The notes under the pieces are model-generated. The model worked only from the letters and a program-made list of their open reading frames with translations. It made no database searches and was not told where the DNA came from. From assembly GCA_934444365.1 (NCBI GenBank), contig CAKSCM010000003.1, forward strand, positions 62,001 through 126,000: DNA of 64,000 nt. Reading direction: 5' to 3'. This document shows, in pieces, positions 1-8,767 of the stretch. Each line of letters starts with the position of its first letter. The first letter of the stretch is position 1. The DNA comes from an uncultured Eubacteriales bacterium. Its GTDB lineage: Bacteria; Bacillota; Clostridia; Oscillospirales; Acutalibacteraceae. The position numbers and the translations under genes are program-made.

Positions 1-168
1 CTTAAGCGGCTTTGCTCCGGGAAGGGAAAGCAGCGTTCTGTCTCCCATGACCACGGTTTTTCCCCATGTAGTCTCTTTAAAATATTTCATATCGGCCGAT
101 ATGTGAAACAACAGATCGTTGTTTTTGCCTATCGCCCAGTTTTTGTCTACCGATACTATGAAATTCAT
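1..168 (-). CDS. folA: dihydrofolate reductase, N-terminal part (cut by window edge)
   Basis: Reduces dihydrofolate to tetrahydrofolate with NADPH in the cytosol. The 56 readable residues begin MNFIVSVDKNWAIGKNNDLL and carry the usual DHFR N-terminal features: the hydrophobic first strand, the W-A-I-G-K-N-N-x-L loop that covers the nicotinamide, and the G-K-T-V-V-M-G strand-loop near residues 38-44. The rest of the gene lies left of base 1. The start is ATG at 168 because AAGGAG sits just upstream (minus strand, about 174-179). It reads in the same direction as the glycosylase gene upstream, 138 bases away, so it may be co-transcribed. Identity is secure for the visible part; nothing can be said about the C-terminus. 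Confidence 0.9.
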   Translation of the reverse strand, partial: MNFIVSVDKNWAIGKNNDLLFHISADMKYFKETTWGKTVVMGDRTLLSLPGAKPLK

Positions 169-306
169 ATTTGTCTCCTTGCTTTTTTAATACTATCAAT
201 AAAATACCGTCGTTGAAAGCGATTGTCACCGCCCTTATCCTTGGTCGGCGGATCCGATTCTCTCAAGCCGTTGCGTATCATTTTGGCTTATTAAAGCTTG
301 CTGAAG

Positions 307-1140
307 CTAAAAGCTTTCTCCGGAATTCCTTATGTAATGAAAAAGATACTGCTGCGCTATTCCGGCGATCGGCGAAAATTCAGATGGAAGTCCATCCGGA
401 AAAAGGGCGTTCATCGCCCGTTTTATCCAGACATCCTTCGGAAAGGCGTCGATCTTGCCCATGCCGTAAAGCATTGTGCAATCCGCCACCTTGCAGCCGA
501 CCCCCTTTATAAGCATGAGCTGATTGCGGGCCTCGTCGGTTGAAAGGGAGGCTGTTTTTAAAAGATCGATGTCGCCCGAAGCGATTTTTTCGGTCGCATC
601 CATTATATATTTTACCCTGAATCCGGCCCTTAAAGGCGCTAAATCGTCCGGATAAAGCACATTTAATCTTTGGGGCGAGGGGAAGGAAAAGTCGCCTTCA
701 TCGTTTATTTTATCTCCGCAAAGGGCACAAAGCCTTGTTATTATTCCCTTTATTCTCGGAATATTGTTGTTTTGCGAGATTATAAAGGATATAAGGGTTT
801 CCCACGGGTCCTGTTTTAATATATGAATTCCCCGGGCGTATCCGGAGGCGGCTTTCAAACGGCTGTCGGTGCATAAAATCTCGTCGCACCGGGCGTAATC
901 GCGTGAAAAATCAAAATAGTCGTACCAGAAATCGGCGAATTCCTCGTCGCTTGTCCCGTGAAAGGTCACCTCGTCGCCGTGCTGTGTTATGTCCCTTGAA
1001 AGACCGCTTGCTATTACTCGATAGGTGCTTTCGTCCTTTTTCTCAAACCGGAAGCACTGTCCGCACTCGAGGGTCCTCTCAAGCGAAAAGCACCCGTCGG
1101 TTTTGTAAACAAACTTCGTTTTTTTCTTTGTAAAAGACAT
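307..1140 (-). CDS. ogg: 8-oxoguanine DNA glycosylase, Ogg family (HhH-GPD)
   Basis: Base-excision repair enzyme expected to remove 8-oxoguanine and cut the strand by beta-elimination. The 277-residue protein has an N-terminal OGG_N-like region, then the HhH-GPD core. The hairpin-helix-hairpin stretch L-I-K-G-V-G-C-K-V-A-D-C holds the catalytic lysine (K217), and aspartate D236 in F-P-K-D-V-W lies 19 residues later, the same spacing as K249/D268 of human OGG1. The residues S-Q-N-N-N in an earlier helix are also typical of the family. The ATG at 1140 has only a weak Shine-Dalgarno (CGGGGT). It follows hemW after a 51-base gap and probably belongs to the same operon. Family assignment is strong; the exact substrate is inferred. 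Confidence 0.9.
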   Translation of the reverse strand: MSFTKKKTKFVYKTDGCFSLERTLECGQCFRFEKKDESTYRVIASGLSRDITQHGDEVTFHGTSDEEFADFWYDYFDFSRDYARCDEILCTDSRLKAASGYARGIHILKQDPWETLISFIISQNNNIPRIKGIITRLCALCGDKINDEGDFSFPSPQRLNVLYPDDLAPLRAGFRVKYIMDATEKIASGDIDLLKTASLSTDEARNQLMLIKGVGCKVADCTMLYGMGKIDAFPKDVWIKRAMNALFPDGLPSEFSPIAGIAQQYLFHYIRNSGESF

Positions 1141-1191
1141 AAAAATACCCCGTTTTACCGGTCTTCTGATAAGGCCGGATCTTATAAAAAA

Positions 1192-2550
1192 TCAAATCAG
1201 CTCGGCGATAATTGCGTTAGATACAAGAAAACCGCGAGGAGTAAGCCGCAAATTATCCCCGTCAAAAACGGCGAGCCCGCTTTCGTCGAGCCGCTTGATA
1301 AATTTAAGCCTTTTTCCGTCGATTCCGACCCCGAATTTCCGGCCTAAATATTTAAGGCTTATTCCCTTTGAGAGTCTCAGTCCCAGCATAATATGCTCCT
1401 CGTAATTTCCGCCCTCGCCGTCGTCAACCGGGGGCGCTCCGGACAAAAACTCCTTAAGATTTCTCTTGTAAAAAAATCTTCGGCCCTTAAAAAACGAATG
1501 GGCCGCCGGTCCTATTCCGATATATTCTCCGCATTCCCAGTAGTTTATATTATGCTGTCCCTGCTTGCCGTCGCGGGCAAAGTTTGATATTTCGTACTGA
1601 ATATATCCGTGGGATCTTAATTTTTCCACGGCAAAAAGGTACAATTCGCCCGTTCTTTCATCATCGGGCATTCCCTTGATCCCCCTTTTGCCGAAAACGC
1701 TGTTCGGTTCTATTTTTAAAATATATGACGATATATGATCGGCTCCGCAGCTTGCGCAAAAATCGATTGTATCTCCGAGGGTCTTCTCGTTTTGGAAGGG
1801 AAGTCCGAGCATTATATCAAGCGAAATATTATCAAAACCGCTCTCCCTTGCAAGTAAAACCGCATTTTGTGCATCGAGCGCGCTGTGGCGGCGGCCGAGC
1901 AGCCTTAACTCCTCGCCGTTTGAGGATTGCAGGCCCATTGATATGCGGTTTATGCCGGCTTTTTTTACGGCCTCAAACCTTTCTTTTTCGGCCGTTTCGG
2001 GATTAAATTCGCAGGTGGCCTCTTTTTGTCCGTCTATATAAAAGCGCTGTGCGGCCGTTTTTACAATATCGCAAAGAATCGCGGTGTCGAGCGCACCCGG
2101 CGTGCCTCCGCCTATATAAAGCGAGGAGGCTTTTCGCCCGGCCTTTTCGGCATACTCGCATATTGTTCTTTTGACGGCGGCGGCATATTCGCCTATATCT
2201 TTTTTTGAGGTGGTGGAGTAAAAATCACAATACGGACAACGGGATGTACAAAACGGAACGTGAATATAAAGCCCGAGCGGCTCATCGAGCGGCTTTTTGG
2301 ACAGCTTTTCGGACGGTTTTCCCGACGTTTTTTCAGAGTTTTTTTCATATAAACCGTCCGGTATCGTTTTATCCCTTTTTTCGGCAGCTTCGGTTCCGGC
2401 TGTTTTTTCGACATCGTTATCGACAGCCGATATCCCGGCAGTATCGCCCTCTCCGGCTCCGATTGCCGTTACGGATACGGCCTCCGGTTCTTTATCGCCG
2501 CTGATACAAAGGGATTCGCATTCATTGTCCGGGCAGGAGTTAAAAATCAT
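1192..2550 (-). CDS. hemW: radical SAM heme chaperone HemW, with long N-terminal extension
   Basis: HemW is a radical SAM protein related to coproporphyrinogen dehydrogenase; family members bind and hand over heme rather than decarboxylate coproporphyrinogen. The cluster motif C-x3-C-x2-C is at C101, C105 and C108, followed by D-F as in HemW. The S-A-M-binding G-G-G-T-P and the C-terminal HemN_C region are present. Total length is 452 residues against about 370-390 for typical HemW: the first 90 or so residues are a Glu/Lys/Ser/Thr-rich extension. That start is supported by AGAGGA eight bases before ATG 2550, and no other ATG or GTG lies in the extension. The extension carries three cysteines in a C-x4-C-x3-C arrangement near its start. 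The gene starts 18 bases after the pseudo-ATPase gene, so the two are co-transcribed. Confidence 0.9.
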   Translation of the reverse strand: MIFNSCPDNECESLCISGDKEPEAVSVTAIGAGEGDTAGISAVDNDVEKTAGTEAAEKRDKTIPDGLYEKNSEKTSGKPSEKLSKKPLDEPLGLYIHVPFCTSRCPYCDFYSTTSKKDIGEYAAAVKRTICEYAEKAGRKASSLYIGGGTPGALDTAILCDIVKTAAQRFYIDGQKEATCEFNPETAEKERFEAVKKAGINRISMGLQSSNGEELRLLGRRHSALDAQNAVLLARESGFDNISLDIMLGLPFQNEKTLGDTIDFCASCGADHISSYILKIEPNSVFGKRGIKGMPDDERTGELYLFAVEKLRSHGYIQYEISNFARDGKQGQHNINYWECGEYIGIGPAAHSFFKGRRFFYKRNLKEFLSGAPPVDDGEGGNYEEHIMLGLRLSKGISLKYLGRKFGVGIDGKRLKFIKRLDESGLAVFDGDNLRLTPRGFLVSNAIIAELI

Positions 2551-2568
2551 GTCGGTTATCCTCTGAGT

Positions 2569-5500
2569 TTACAGCATTCCGTCGCACAAAAGGGTTATTA
2601 CAAGCCATATTCCCTGAAGTGAGAGCAGATGCCCGGCCGTCAAAGCGCCGAAATCCGGCGAAAGGCTGAACACAATACTCGCGAGTGCTCCGGCAATTAC
2701 AAGCAGTGTCTGCAAAAACTTAAAGAAAGATACCCTTTTATGAACCTTCTTACAGGTCGAAACAGCAAAGCTCAGCGATCCGGCATCAAATAAATGCACA
2801 AGCTCGCCCGAGGGAGCCTTTTCTTCGTTAAGCGCTGCATTGTAAGCCTGTCGCGAGGACGGGGACATTATTCTGACCGCATGCTCCGACAGCCCGAAAA
2901 CACGGCATATGAGCTTTAAATCAACATTCGGATCCACCGAACGGACCGAAAAGGCAAGCCCGTTGTCCTGTGCGGCTCTGAGCGCCGACGCAATGTCCTC
3001 GTCGGCCGTGTATTTAAGGAAGAATATGGCCGACAGCTGTCCCGAATCGGACAAAAATACGGTCGATATTCCGCTGCTTTCGTAGCGTCTTATAATATCG
3101 GCATCGGGCACCCATATTCCGTGATAATCCATAAGCTCGCGGTTGCCTATAAGTACACGTCGGCCCGAGACCCAGCCCGAAATCCCCATTTTCTCCTCGA
3201 AAATAAGGGTGTCAACCTGGGGCAAAAGGTTTTTATCGTTGCCGATTATGGAGCTGAAAACGTTGGCCAGCGGTCCGCCTGCCGCGATCGACACACCGGC
3301 GGCGTCAAGAAGGGCGCGATCAAGGGCAACGGTACCCGAGCTTTTTATGTTTACAAGCTGAACCGTACCCTCGGGGAAAAGCTCGGATGCATCAAGCGCT
3401 ATTACCTGAGCGTTCGAGTAATCCTCAGCGACGGCCGCGCTCGAGAGAATTCCGCCGTTTTCCCTTAACGTCCGGCATTCTTTTTTAAGGTACAGGTTTA
3501 CCGATAAAAGGGAGGTCACCGGCAGAGTTGCAAGGGTTACGGCGCAAAATGTGCAAAGGGCGTCAAAAAATGCGCCATATCCGCCGAGCATATACACACC
3601 GCCGGCGATAATACCTGCAAGCGGCGCAAAAAGCGACAGCTTCTGGGCCGATATATCGGCTTTATCCTCGCAGAATGAGGCGCTTAAAAAGCCGGCCGGA
3701 ATGTCAGCCTTGCGGTCAATGCAGACATCGGCATCGCCGATGGCCAGTCCGCGCGAGAGCTCGGCCGAAATTCTTTCATTCTTTATAAGACCTATGCAGT
3801 TTTTCTCTCCGTCGGTGCAAAGAAGGTCAAAATTATCTGCAATGCGGCGTATCATACAGTGTTTCCCGAAAAGCCCGAGGATCAGCATAACCACTGCCGG
3901 AGCGGCAAAAACACCGGAGCTTTGGGGCGAGGCACCGGAAAACAAAAGGCCGCAGCAATGAATACACGAAACAAGCACCGCAACGGCTGCCGGAGTATCA
4001 AGGTCGGGTTTAAGGCGTAAGGCGCTGCCCAGTCCGCCGAAGACCGATCGGGCGTTTATCAAAACGGATATAAGCAGCAGGGCCGCGGTTATAAGAATGT
4101 TTGCCCTCGGGGAGGCATCCGGCGATATTGAGGCTATCCCGAGAGTTCCGGAAAAGAGAACCACCAGCATTAAAACGAGCAAAACCGAGGTCAGCGCTGC
4201 CTTGCGCATAAGGCTTCGTCCCCGTAAAACAAGATCCATCTTGACGGCCGGAATGTCGGCCCGTCCGCGGTATTCGTCGGTGAATTCGTCGTTTGTAAGA
4301 CCGGGAGTATATTCCTCTTGTTCGGTGTTTCCCGTCGGCTTTTCAAGCCTAAACTCGCTGGTTTTTTCCTTGCGTTTTTTAAGAAATTCCCTTTCCCATT
4401 CATCGGTAGATTTGTCTTTTGACGGGGCGCTTTTGTCGGATTTTTCAAATCCCGGCAGGGTGAGCTGGCCGTCGAGCTCCTGATTCCGCGGCGAACGAGG
4501 CGCGCCGGAAAATGAAGAGTCGCCTTTAATTCCCGAGGGGTCGATAACCCGTGTGGCGTCCTGTGCGACGGTATTCATGATAATTGTGCGCTGGTCGTCG
4601 GCAAAGGCCGAATGTTTCGGCTTTTCGCCGTAGTCTGTCAGCTTTCTTGCCGGAGAAGCACCGTTTTGTCCCGAGTTTTCCGTGTGGACGGACGGTGAGG
4701 ACTTGTTCTCCTCATAGGAGTCCCCGGTGTAAGCGGCCGAGGCCTTTACAAACGATCTGGTTTTGTCAAGACCGATATCCGGTCCGGATGTATTTCTCCC
4801 TTCGCTGCCGCTTGAAAAGCCGCCGGTCGATTTGTTTTTGTTGCGCGTGCCGGCTCTTTCGGTATCGCCGGTATTTGTATTCCCGGTGTTATTGCTTTCG
4901 GCGCGGTCGAAGGATCGGTCGGGAGAATAACCGTTACCGGTTGTTTTTTCGTTTTTATTGTGCCGGGACAAAAAGCTTTTACCGGACGGTCTGCCGGTAT
5001 CCTTGGCGTATTCTTCATCCGGCGAAAGGGCTGTTCTTTTGCTGTTTGCCGGAGATTCCGGTTTATTTGCAGGTGCTCGGTCGTCCTCGCCGTGCGAATG
5101 CTGTTTTACCGGCGATTTGCGCTTTAATTCCTCGAAAAACGCCGTGGCCTCGTCGAGTCCCCTGTGGGCATGGCCGCCGGCATGGGCGGCGCCGTTGTGC
5201 GGCGCGGAGTGCGAAGCGGCGTGTAAGGCTGAGGTGTGTTGCGATGCAGCGTGTTGCATATCGGCGCGGTTGGCCGATGTGTGCGAATCAGAGGTGTGCA
5301 GTCCGCTGCCGGCGGATACGGTATTGCCGGAGGATGCAGCGTTGCCGGCGCTGCCGCGAGCGAAGGCGGTTCGGCTGTCGGGCGTATCTTTTTCCCGTGC
5401 GGCGGCACGGCTGTCAGGCGGATTTTTGCCGGCCGTGCGGCCATCCGGCGTATTTTTTTGTCCGGCGGCTGATATTCCGTCGGCTGATTTTGCCGACTTA

Positions 5501-5721
5501 AACCGCGCCCTGTCTGTGCCGGGCGTGTTCGCTGCATGGGACATTCCGGCCTTTTTTTCGGCGTTTTCAACGTCGCTTAATATGTAATCCACCAATGTGT
5601 CGATATCCTCGCCGGAGGATGAATACGGTACATCTGTGCGATTGTAGGGGGTTCCCTTGGTATCTTCCTTTTCAATGGATGAAAGTATACTGTCTATTTC
5701 GCGTTCGTTGTCGTAATTCAT
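2569..5721 (-). CDS. degenerate P1B-type ATPase-like membrane protein with disordered N-terminus
   Basis: A 1050-residue protein of unknown function. Residues 1 to about 495 are low-complexity (Ser, Thr, Ala, His, Asn, Asp, Lys), with short helical motifs near the start (I-D-S-I-L-S-S-I-E and V-D-Y-I-L-S-D-V-E). From about residue 500 it follows the P1B heavy-metal ATPase plan: two hydrophobic hairpins, an actuator-like segment, another membrane pair, then the P and N domains and a last membrane pair. The N-domain is recognisable (G-R-R-V-L-I-G-N-R-E-L, about residues 850-858). The catalytic motifs are lost: D-K-T-G-T reads D777-A-S-E-L, the His of the S-x-H-P motif is Gly in G-G-P-L-A, T-G-D-N is absent, and G-D-G-x-N-D reads F-D-A-G-S-L. 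The start is ATG 5721 behind GGAGGAG. It heads the operon with hemW and ogg. Confidence 0.7.
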   Translation of the reverse strand: MNYDNEREIDSILSSIEKEDTKGTPYNRTDVPYSSSGEDIDTLVDYILSDVENAEKKAGMSHAANTPGTDRARFKSAKSADGISAAGQKNTPDGRTAGKNPPDSRAAAREKDTPDSRTAFARGSAGNAASSGNTVSAGSGLHTSDSHTSANRADMQHAASQHTSALHAASHSAPHNGAAHAGGHAHRGLDEATAFFEELKRKSPVKQHSHGEDDRAPANKPESPANSKRTALSPDEEYAKDTGRPSGKSFLSRHNKNEKTTGNGYSPDRSFDRAESNNTGNTNTGDTERAGTRNKNKSTGGFSSGSEGRNTSGPDIGLDKTRSFVKASAAYTGDSYEENKSSPSVHTENSGQNGASPARKLTDYGEKPKHSAFADDQRTIIMNTVAQDATRVIDPSGIKGDSSFSGAPRSPRNQELDGQLTLPGFEKSDKSAPSKDKSTDEWEREFLKKRKEKTSEFRLEKPTGNTEQEEYTPGLTNDEFTDEYRGRADIPAVKMDLVLRGRSLMRKAALTSVLLVLMLVVLFSGTLGIASISPDASPRANILITAALLLISVLINARSVFGGLGSALRLKPDLDTPAAVAVLVSCIHCCGLLFSGASPQSSGVFAAPAVVMLILGLFGKHCMIRRIADNFDLLCTDGEKNCIGLIKNERISAELSRGLAIGDADVCIDRKADIPAGFLSASFCEDKADISAQKLSLFAPLAGIIAGGVYMLGGYGAFFDALCTFCAVTLATLPVTSLLSVNLYLKKECRTLRENGGILSSAAVAEDYSNAQVIALDASELFPEGTVQLVNIKSSGTVALDRALLDAAGVSIAAGGPLANVFSSIIGNDKNLLPQVDTLIFEEKMGISGWVSGRRVLIGNRELMDYHGIWVPDADIIRRYESSGISTVFLSDSGQLSAIFFLKYTADEDIASALRAAQDNGLAFSVRSVDPNVDLKLICRVFGLSEHAVRIMSPSSRQAYNAALNEEKAPSGELVHLFDAGSLSFAVSTCKKVHKRVSFFKFLQTLLVIAGALASIVFSLSPDFGALTAGHLLSLQGIWLVITLLCDGML

Positions 5722-5810
5722 TTTTCTCCTCCGTTTTTGTCGGATATCAAAATGTAAATTTAAAATAATTTTCAGTGTTAATGCTGTATCAAAGGGGAAC
5801 AAAACGCTCA

Positions 5811-5830
5811 TAAAAACCGCTTTTGTGCGG
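5811..5830 (-). terminator. Rho-independent terminator downstream of rlmB
   Basis: On the minus strand CCGC-acaaaa-GCGG is followed by TTTTT. It lies about 150 bases past the rlmB stop and before the pseudo-ATPase gene, so it probably ends the rlmB message. The stem is short. Confidence 0.5.
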
Positions 5831-5981
5831 ATTTATAGCTTTATTTTTGTCCAATGTGAAGGCCGCTGTACGGCACTTGCCGTAAGGCGGCTGTGCTTTT
5901 CGGCAGCTTTAATCAGAGGCGCACTTTTTCTTTACGGTAAGTCGTTTGATTTCTTGATTTTTCGTTTTCGTTTTTTGACGG

Positions 5982-7046
5982 TTAATTTTTACCCTTTATG
6001 CGGCGGCATTCGAGCACGCGGTACATCAGCACTCCGGCGGCGACCGAGGCATTAAGGGAGTTTACCTGACCGCACATAGGGCAGGAGATTATACCGTCGC
6101 ACTTGCTCTTTATCAGCCGGCCGAGGCCTTCGCCCTCGGAGCCTATAACAAGCGCTATCGGGCCCGAAAGATCGGTTGTCGTGTAAAGCTCGCCGTCCAT
6201 ATCGGCGCCGTAAACCCAGACGCCGCGACTTTTGAGCTCGTCGATAAATGCGGATATGTTGGTCACCCTTGCCACCGGCACGCACTCGAGCGCCCCCGAC
6301 GCGGCCTTTGAAACGGCGGCCGTCAGTCCTGCACTTCGTCTTTTCGGAATAACTACTCCGTGCGCTCCGACCGCTTCGGCCGTACGGATTATCGCGCCGA
6401 GATTGTGCGGATCCTTTATGTTGTCGCAAATTATAAAAAACGGATCCTCGCCAGACTCTTCGGCCTTTTTAAAGAGCTCCTCCGGCTCTACCGTTGCGGC
6501 GGCGGCGCATATAAATGCGATTCCCTGATGGGCAACGCCCGGGCACATGTAATCGAGCTTTGAGGGGGAAACCTCCTTTACGGTTATGCCGTTTTTGGCG
6601 GCCAGTGCAATGATCTGTCCCATCGATCCCGAATGCTCGCCCTTTGCCGCCATTATGCAGTCGCACGGACGGCCGGATTTTACGGCCTGAAGCACCGAGT
6701 TTCGGCCGCATATTACGTCCTCGCGAACGGTTCTTTCGTCGCCTTCGGGAATAGTGTTTTCACGCGAAAAATCGTCAAGGTCGGAAAAATCGCTCCGGCG
6801 GTTTTGTCCGTCGCGATCGTAACGGCTGTTGTGTTTTTCGAAAATTCCGCCGTCTTTTCCCGGGAAAGGTCTGTCGGAATACCTGTCGCGGCCAAAGCGC
6901 CCTTTGTCGTCTCGGCGGCCGCCGTTCTCGCCCGAAAAGCCGGATTTTTCAGATCTGTACGGTCTTTTTTCTCCGTTTCGGCCGGTTCTTGAGTAATTAT
7001 TGTTTGAATTCTGGCCGCCGCGCGGCGGATCGTTTTGATTTTTCAT
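5982..7046 (-). CDS. rlmB: 23S rRNA 2'-O-methyltransferase, SpoU/TrmH family (RlmB-like)
   Basis: Transfers a methyl group from SAM to a 2'-hydroxyl of 23S rRNA (G2251 in E. coli for RlmB). The catalytic SPOUT domain shows its three motifs: N-I-x-D-P-H-N-L-G-A-I-I-R-T-A (around residue 210), a central I-G-S-E-G-E-G-L, and a C-terminal N-S-L-N-A-S-V-A-A-G. A substrate-binding region with G-R-N-S-V-L-Q-A-V precedes it. The first 100 residues or so are an Arg/Gly/Asp/Asn-rich disordered tail not found in E. coli RlmB, probably an RNA-binding arm. The ATG at 7046 has only a weak purine-rich ribosome site, and an in-frame TAA lies just upstream, so the protein cannot extend further. The methylated position is inferred from the family. 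Confidence 0.88.
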   Translation of the reverse strand: MKNQNDPPRGGQNSNNNYSRTGRNGEKRPYRSEKSGFSGENGGRRDDKGRFGRDRYSDRPFPGKDGGIFEKHNSRYDRDGQNRRSDFSDLDDFSRENTIPEGDERTVREDVICGRNSVLQAVKSGRPCDCIMAAKGEHSGSMGQIIALAAKNGITVKEVSPSKLDYMCPGVAHQGIAFICAAAATVEPEELFKKAEESGEDPFFIICDNIKDPHNLGAIIRTAEAVGAHGVVIPKRRSAGLTAAVSKAASGALECVPVARVTNISAFIDELKSRGVWVYGADMDGELYTTTDLSGPIALVIGSEGEGLGRLIKSKCDGIISCPMCGQVNSLNASVAAGVLMYRVLECRRIKGKN

Positions 7047-7495
7047 TTCTTTTTTCTCTTATTTCTTTTGTATTTTTTATAATTTCAGTTGTAAAAATCG
7101 ACCGAAGTATTGCCGTATGGCGCCGCCGGGAAAAAGCCGAAGTGATTAACGGGACCTTGTCGGTTTTTACCGGTGGTTCGGTCGGCATTTTGCGGGGGAT
7201 TATTTTTTGCCGGGGCACCGATATGTTTTTCCGGTTTGACCGATGTTTTACCAAAGAATTAAAGCGCCGGTATTCTGTCGGGGGAATTTCGGGATTTTAC
7301 CGGAGTGCGGCCGGCTTTTGCCGATATTTTAGTGTGGGAACGGTATTTCGCTTGAAAATCAGCCGGTATTCCGTCGGGCGTTGCGGCGCTTTTTTAGAAT
7401 TCATCCGATATTCCGCCGTAGAGGTTTGACCTGTGTTTTACTAAAAGGGCTTTGGCCGTTTTTTGCCGGAAGTTGTCTTTTAAGGGGACGGCAGA
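7047..7495. other. 449-base gap between rlmB and ychF; possible decayed reading frame
   Basis: No intact gene is convincing here. On the minus strand one frame stays open for most of the stretch, broken by a TAA around 7300. It reads as a basic, proline-rich peptide in which E-Y-R recurs three times, reflecting repeats of the type GGAATAyCGG. It runs into the start of rlmB in a different frame. This may be the remnant of a low-complexity gene or just skewed spacer DNA. No strong terminator for ychF was found. Confidence 0.4.
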
Positions 7496-8593
7496 TCAGA
7501 CATTAAAGCGGAATAAGACTATGTCTCCGTCGCGCATGACGTAATCCTTGCCCTCGCTTCGGACAAGGCCTTTTTCCTTGGCGACGGTCATGCTTCCGCC
7601 GCAGGCGATGAATTCGTCGTAACCGATCACCTCGGCGCGGATGAATCCTCTTTCAAAGTCGGAGTGGATTTTTCCTGCCGCCTGGGGAGCCTTGGTGCCG
7701 TTTTTGATGGTCCATGCCCTTACCTCGGGTTTTCCGGCGGTGAGGTAGGAGATAAGCCCCAAAAGGCTGTAGCATTCGGTTATAAGACGGTCGAGTCCCG
7801 AGGTTTCAAGCCCAAGCTCGGACAAAAACATCGCCTTTTCGTCGTCCGGCAGGGAGGATATCTCGGCTTCCATTTCGGCGCATACCGGCAGCACTCCCTC
7901 GCCCTCGCTTTCGGCGCGTTTTTTAACCGCCAGAAAGCGTTTGTTTTCATCGATTCCGCCGGTAAAATCGTCCTCACTCATGTTGCAGGCGTAAATGACC
8001 GGCTTTGATGTAAGCAGAGCTATCTGGCTTAACATCTCGGCCTCGTCCTCGCTGCACTTAAAGCTCCTTGCAGGGCGTCCGCCCTCAAGATGGGAATAAA
8101 GACGGCCGAGCATGTCTTTTTCGGCCGTGTATTTTTTGTCGCCCTTTATCATCTTGCCCACGCGCTCAATGCGGCGTTCGACCATTTCCATATCGGCGAA
8201 AATGAGCTCGAGCTCAATGGTTTCAATATCCCTTTCGGGATCGATGCTGCCCTCAACGTGGACAATATCGTCGTTTTCGAAGCACCTTACAACGTGAACA
8301 ATGGCGTCGACCTCGCGTATGTGCGACAAAAACTTGTTGCCGAGTCCCTCGCCCTTTGAAGCACCTTTAACAAGGCCGGCTATGTCCACAAATTCTATAA
8401 CGGCCGGAGTGACCTTGTCGGGAGAGTATATCTCGGCCAGCTTGTCAAGCCGCCTGTCCGGAACGGCGACCACGCCGACATTCGGCTCGATGGTGCAAAA
8501 CGGATAGTTGGCCGACTGAGCGCCGGCGTTGGTTATGGCGTTAAAAAGGGTTGATTTACCTACATTGGGAAGTCCTACAATACCAAGCTTCAT
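7496..8593 (-). CDS. ychF: ribosome-associated ATPase/GTPase YchF (Obg family)
   Basis: YchF (OLA1 homologue) is a conserved Obg-family P-loop enzyme that prefers ATP and binds ribosomes; it has been linked to stress and redox responses. The 365-residue length is normal. The P-loop is G-L-P-N-V-G-K-S-T at residues 7-15, with the switch-region D-I-A-G-L-V-K-G-A following. The central coiled-coil helical domain and a C-terminal TGS domain ending in V-M-R-D-G-D-I-V-L-F-R-F-N-V complete the family plan. The start codon at 8593 is unambiguous because the conserved N-terminus M-K-L-G-I-V-G begins there. It is monocistronic by context, with its own promoter (8739-8767) and a leader of about 140 bases. 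Confidence 0.96.
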   Translation of the reverse strand: MKLGIVGLPNVGKSTLFNAITNAGAQSANYPFCTIEPNVGVVAVPDRRLDKLAEIYSPDKVTPAVIEFVDIAGLVKGASKGEGLGNKFLSHIREVDAIVHVVRCFENDDIVHVEGSIDPERDIETIELELIFADMEMVERRIERVGKMIKGDKKYTAEKDMLGRLYSHLEGGRPARSFKCSEDEAEMLSQIALLTSKPVIYACNMSEDDFTGGIDENKRFLAVKKRAESEGEGVLPVCAEMEAEISSLPDDEKAMFLSELGLETSGLDRLITECYSLLGLISYLTAGKPEVRAWTIKNGTKAPQAAGKIHSDFERGFIRAEVIGYDEFIACGGSMTVAKEKGLVRSEGKDYVMRDGDIVLFRFNV

Positions 8594-8738
8594 AAATGTT
8601 CCTCTTGAATTTTTTACGGCATTTGCCGTTTTTTAAAGTCTTGCCGTCGGCGCGGCCTGTCCGAAAAAGCTCGCTTAAAGTTCGCTTTGCTGTCGGACGG
8701 GTGCTTACGTTGTGTCGGCATATATACAATTATTTTTT

Positions 8739-8767
8739 ATTATACAATAATATGTCGTAAATATCAA
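8739..8767 (-). promoter_or_regulatory. SigA-type promoter for ychF
   Basis: On the minus strand TTGATA (8762-8767) and TATAAT (8739-8744) are 17 bases apart. The transcript would have a leader of about 140 bases with two hairpins: GTCCGA pairing with TCGGAC, and ACGGC-aaat-GCCGT just before the start codon. Confidence 0.7.

Noticed and set aside
4584..5501. Long plus-strand open frame (305 residues) opposite the pseudo-ATPase N-terminus
   Set aside because: Arg/Cys-rich translation of the complement of a low-complexity coding stretch; no ribosome site or domain. The minus-strand gene has a good start and family match.
6989..7429. Plus-strand frame of 146 residues in the rlmB-ychF gap
   Set aside because: Its start lies inside the rlmB N-terminus and its sequence comes from the complement of the repeat region; no ribosome site.
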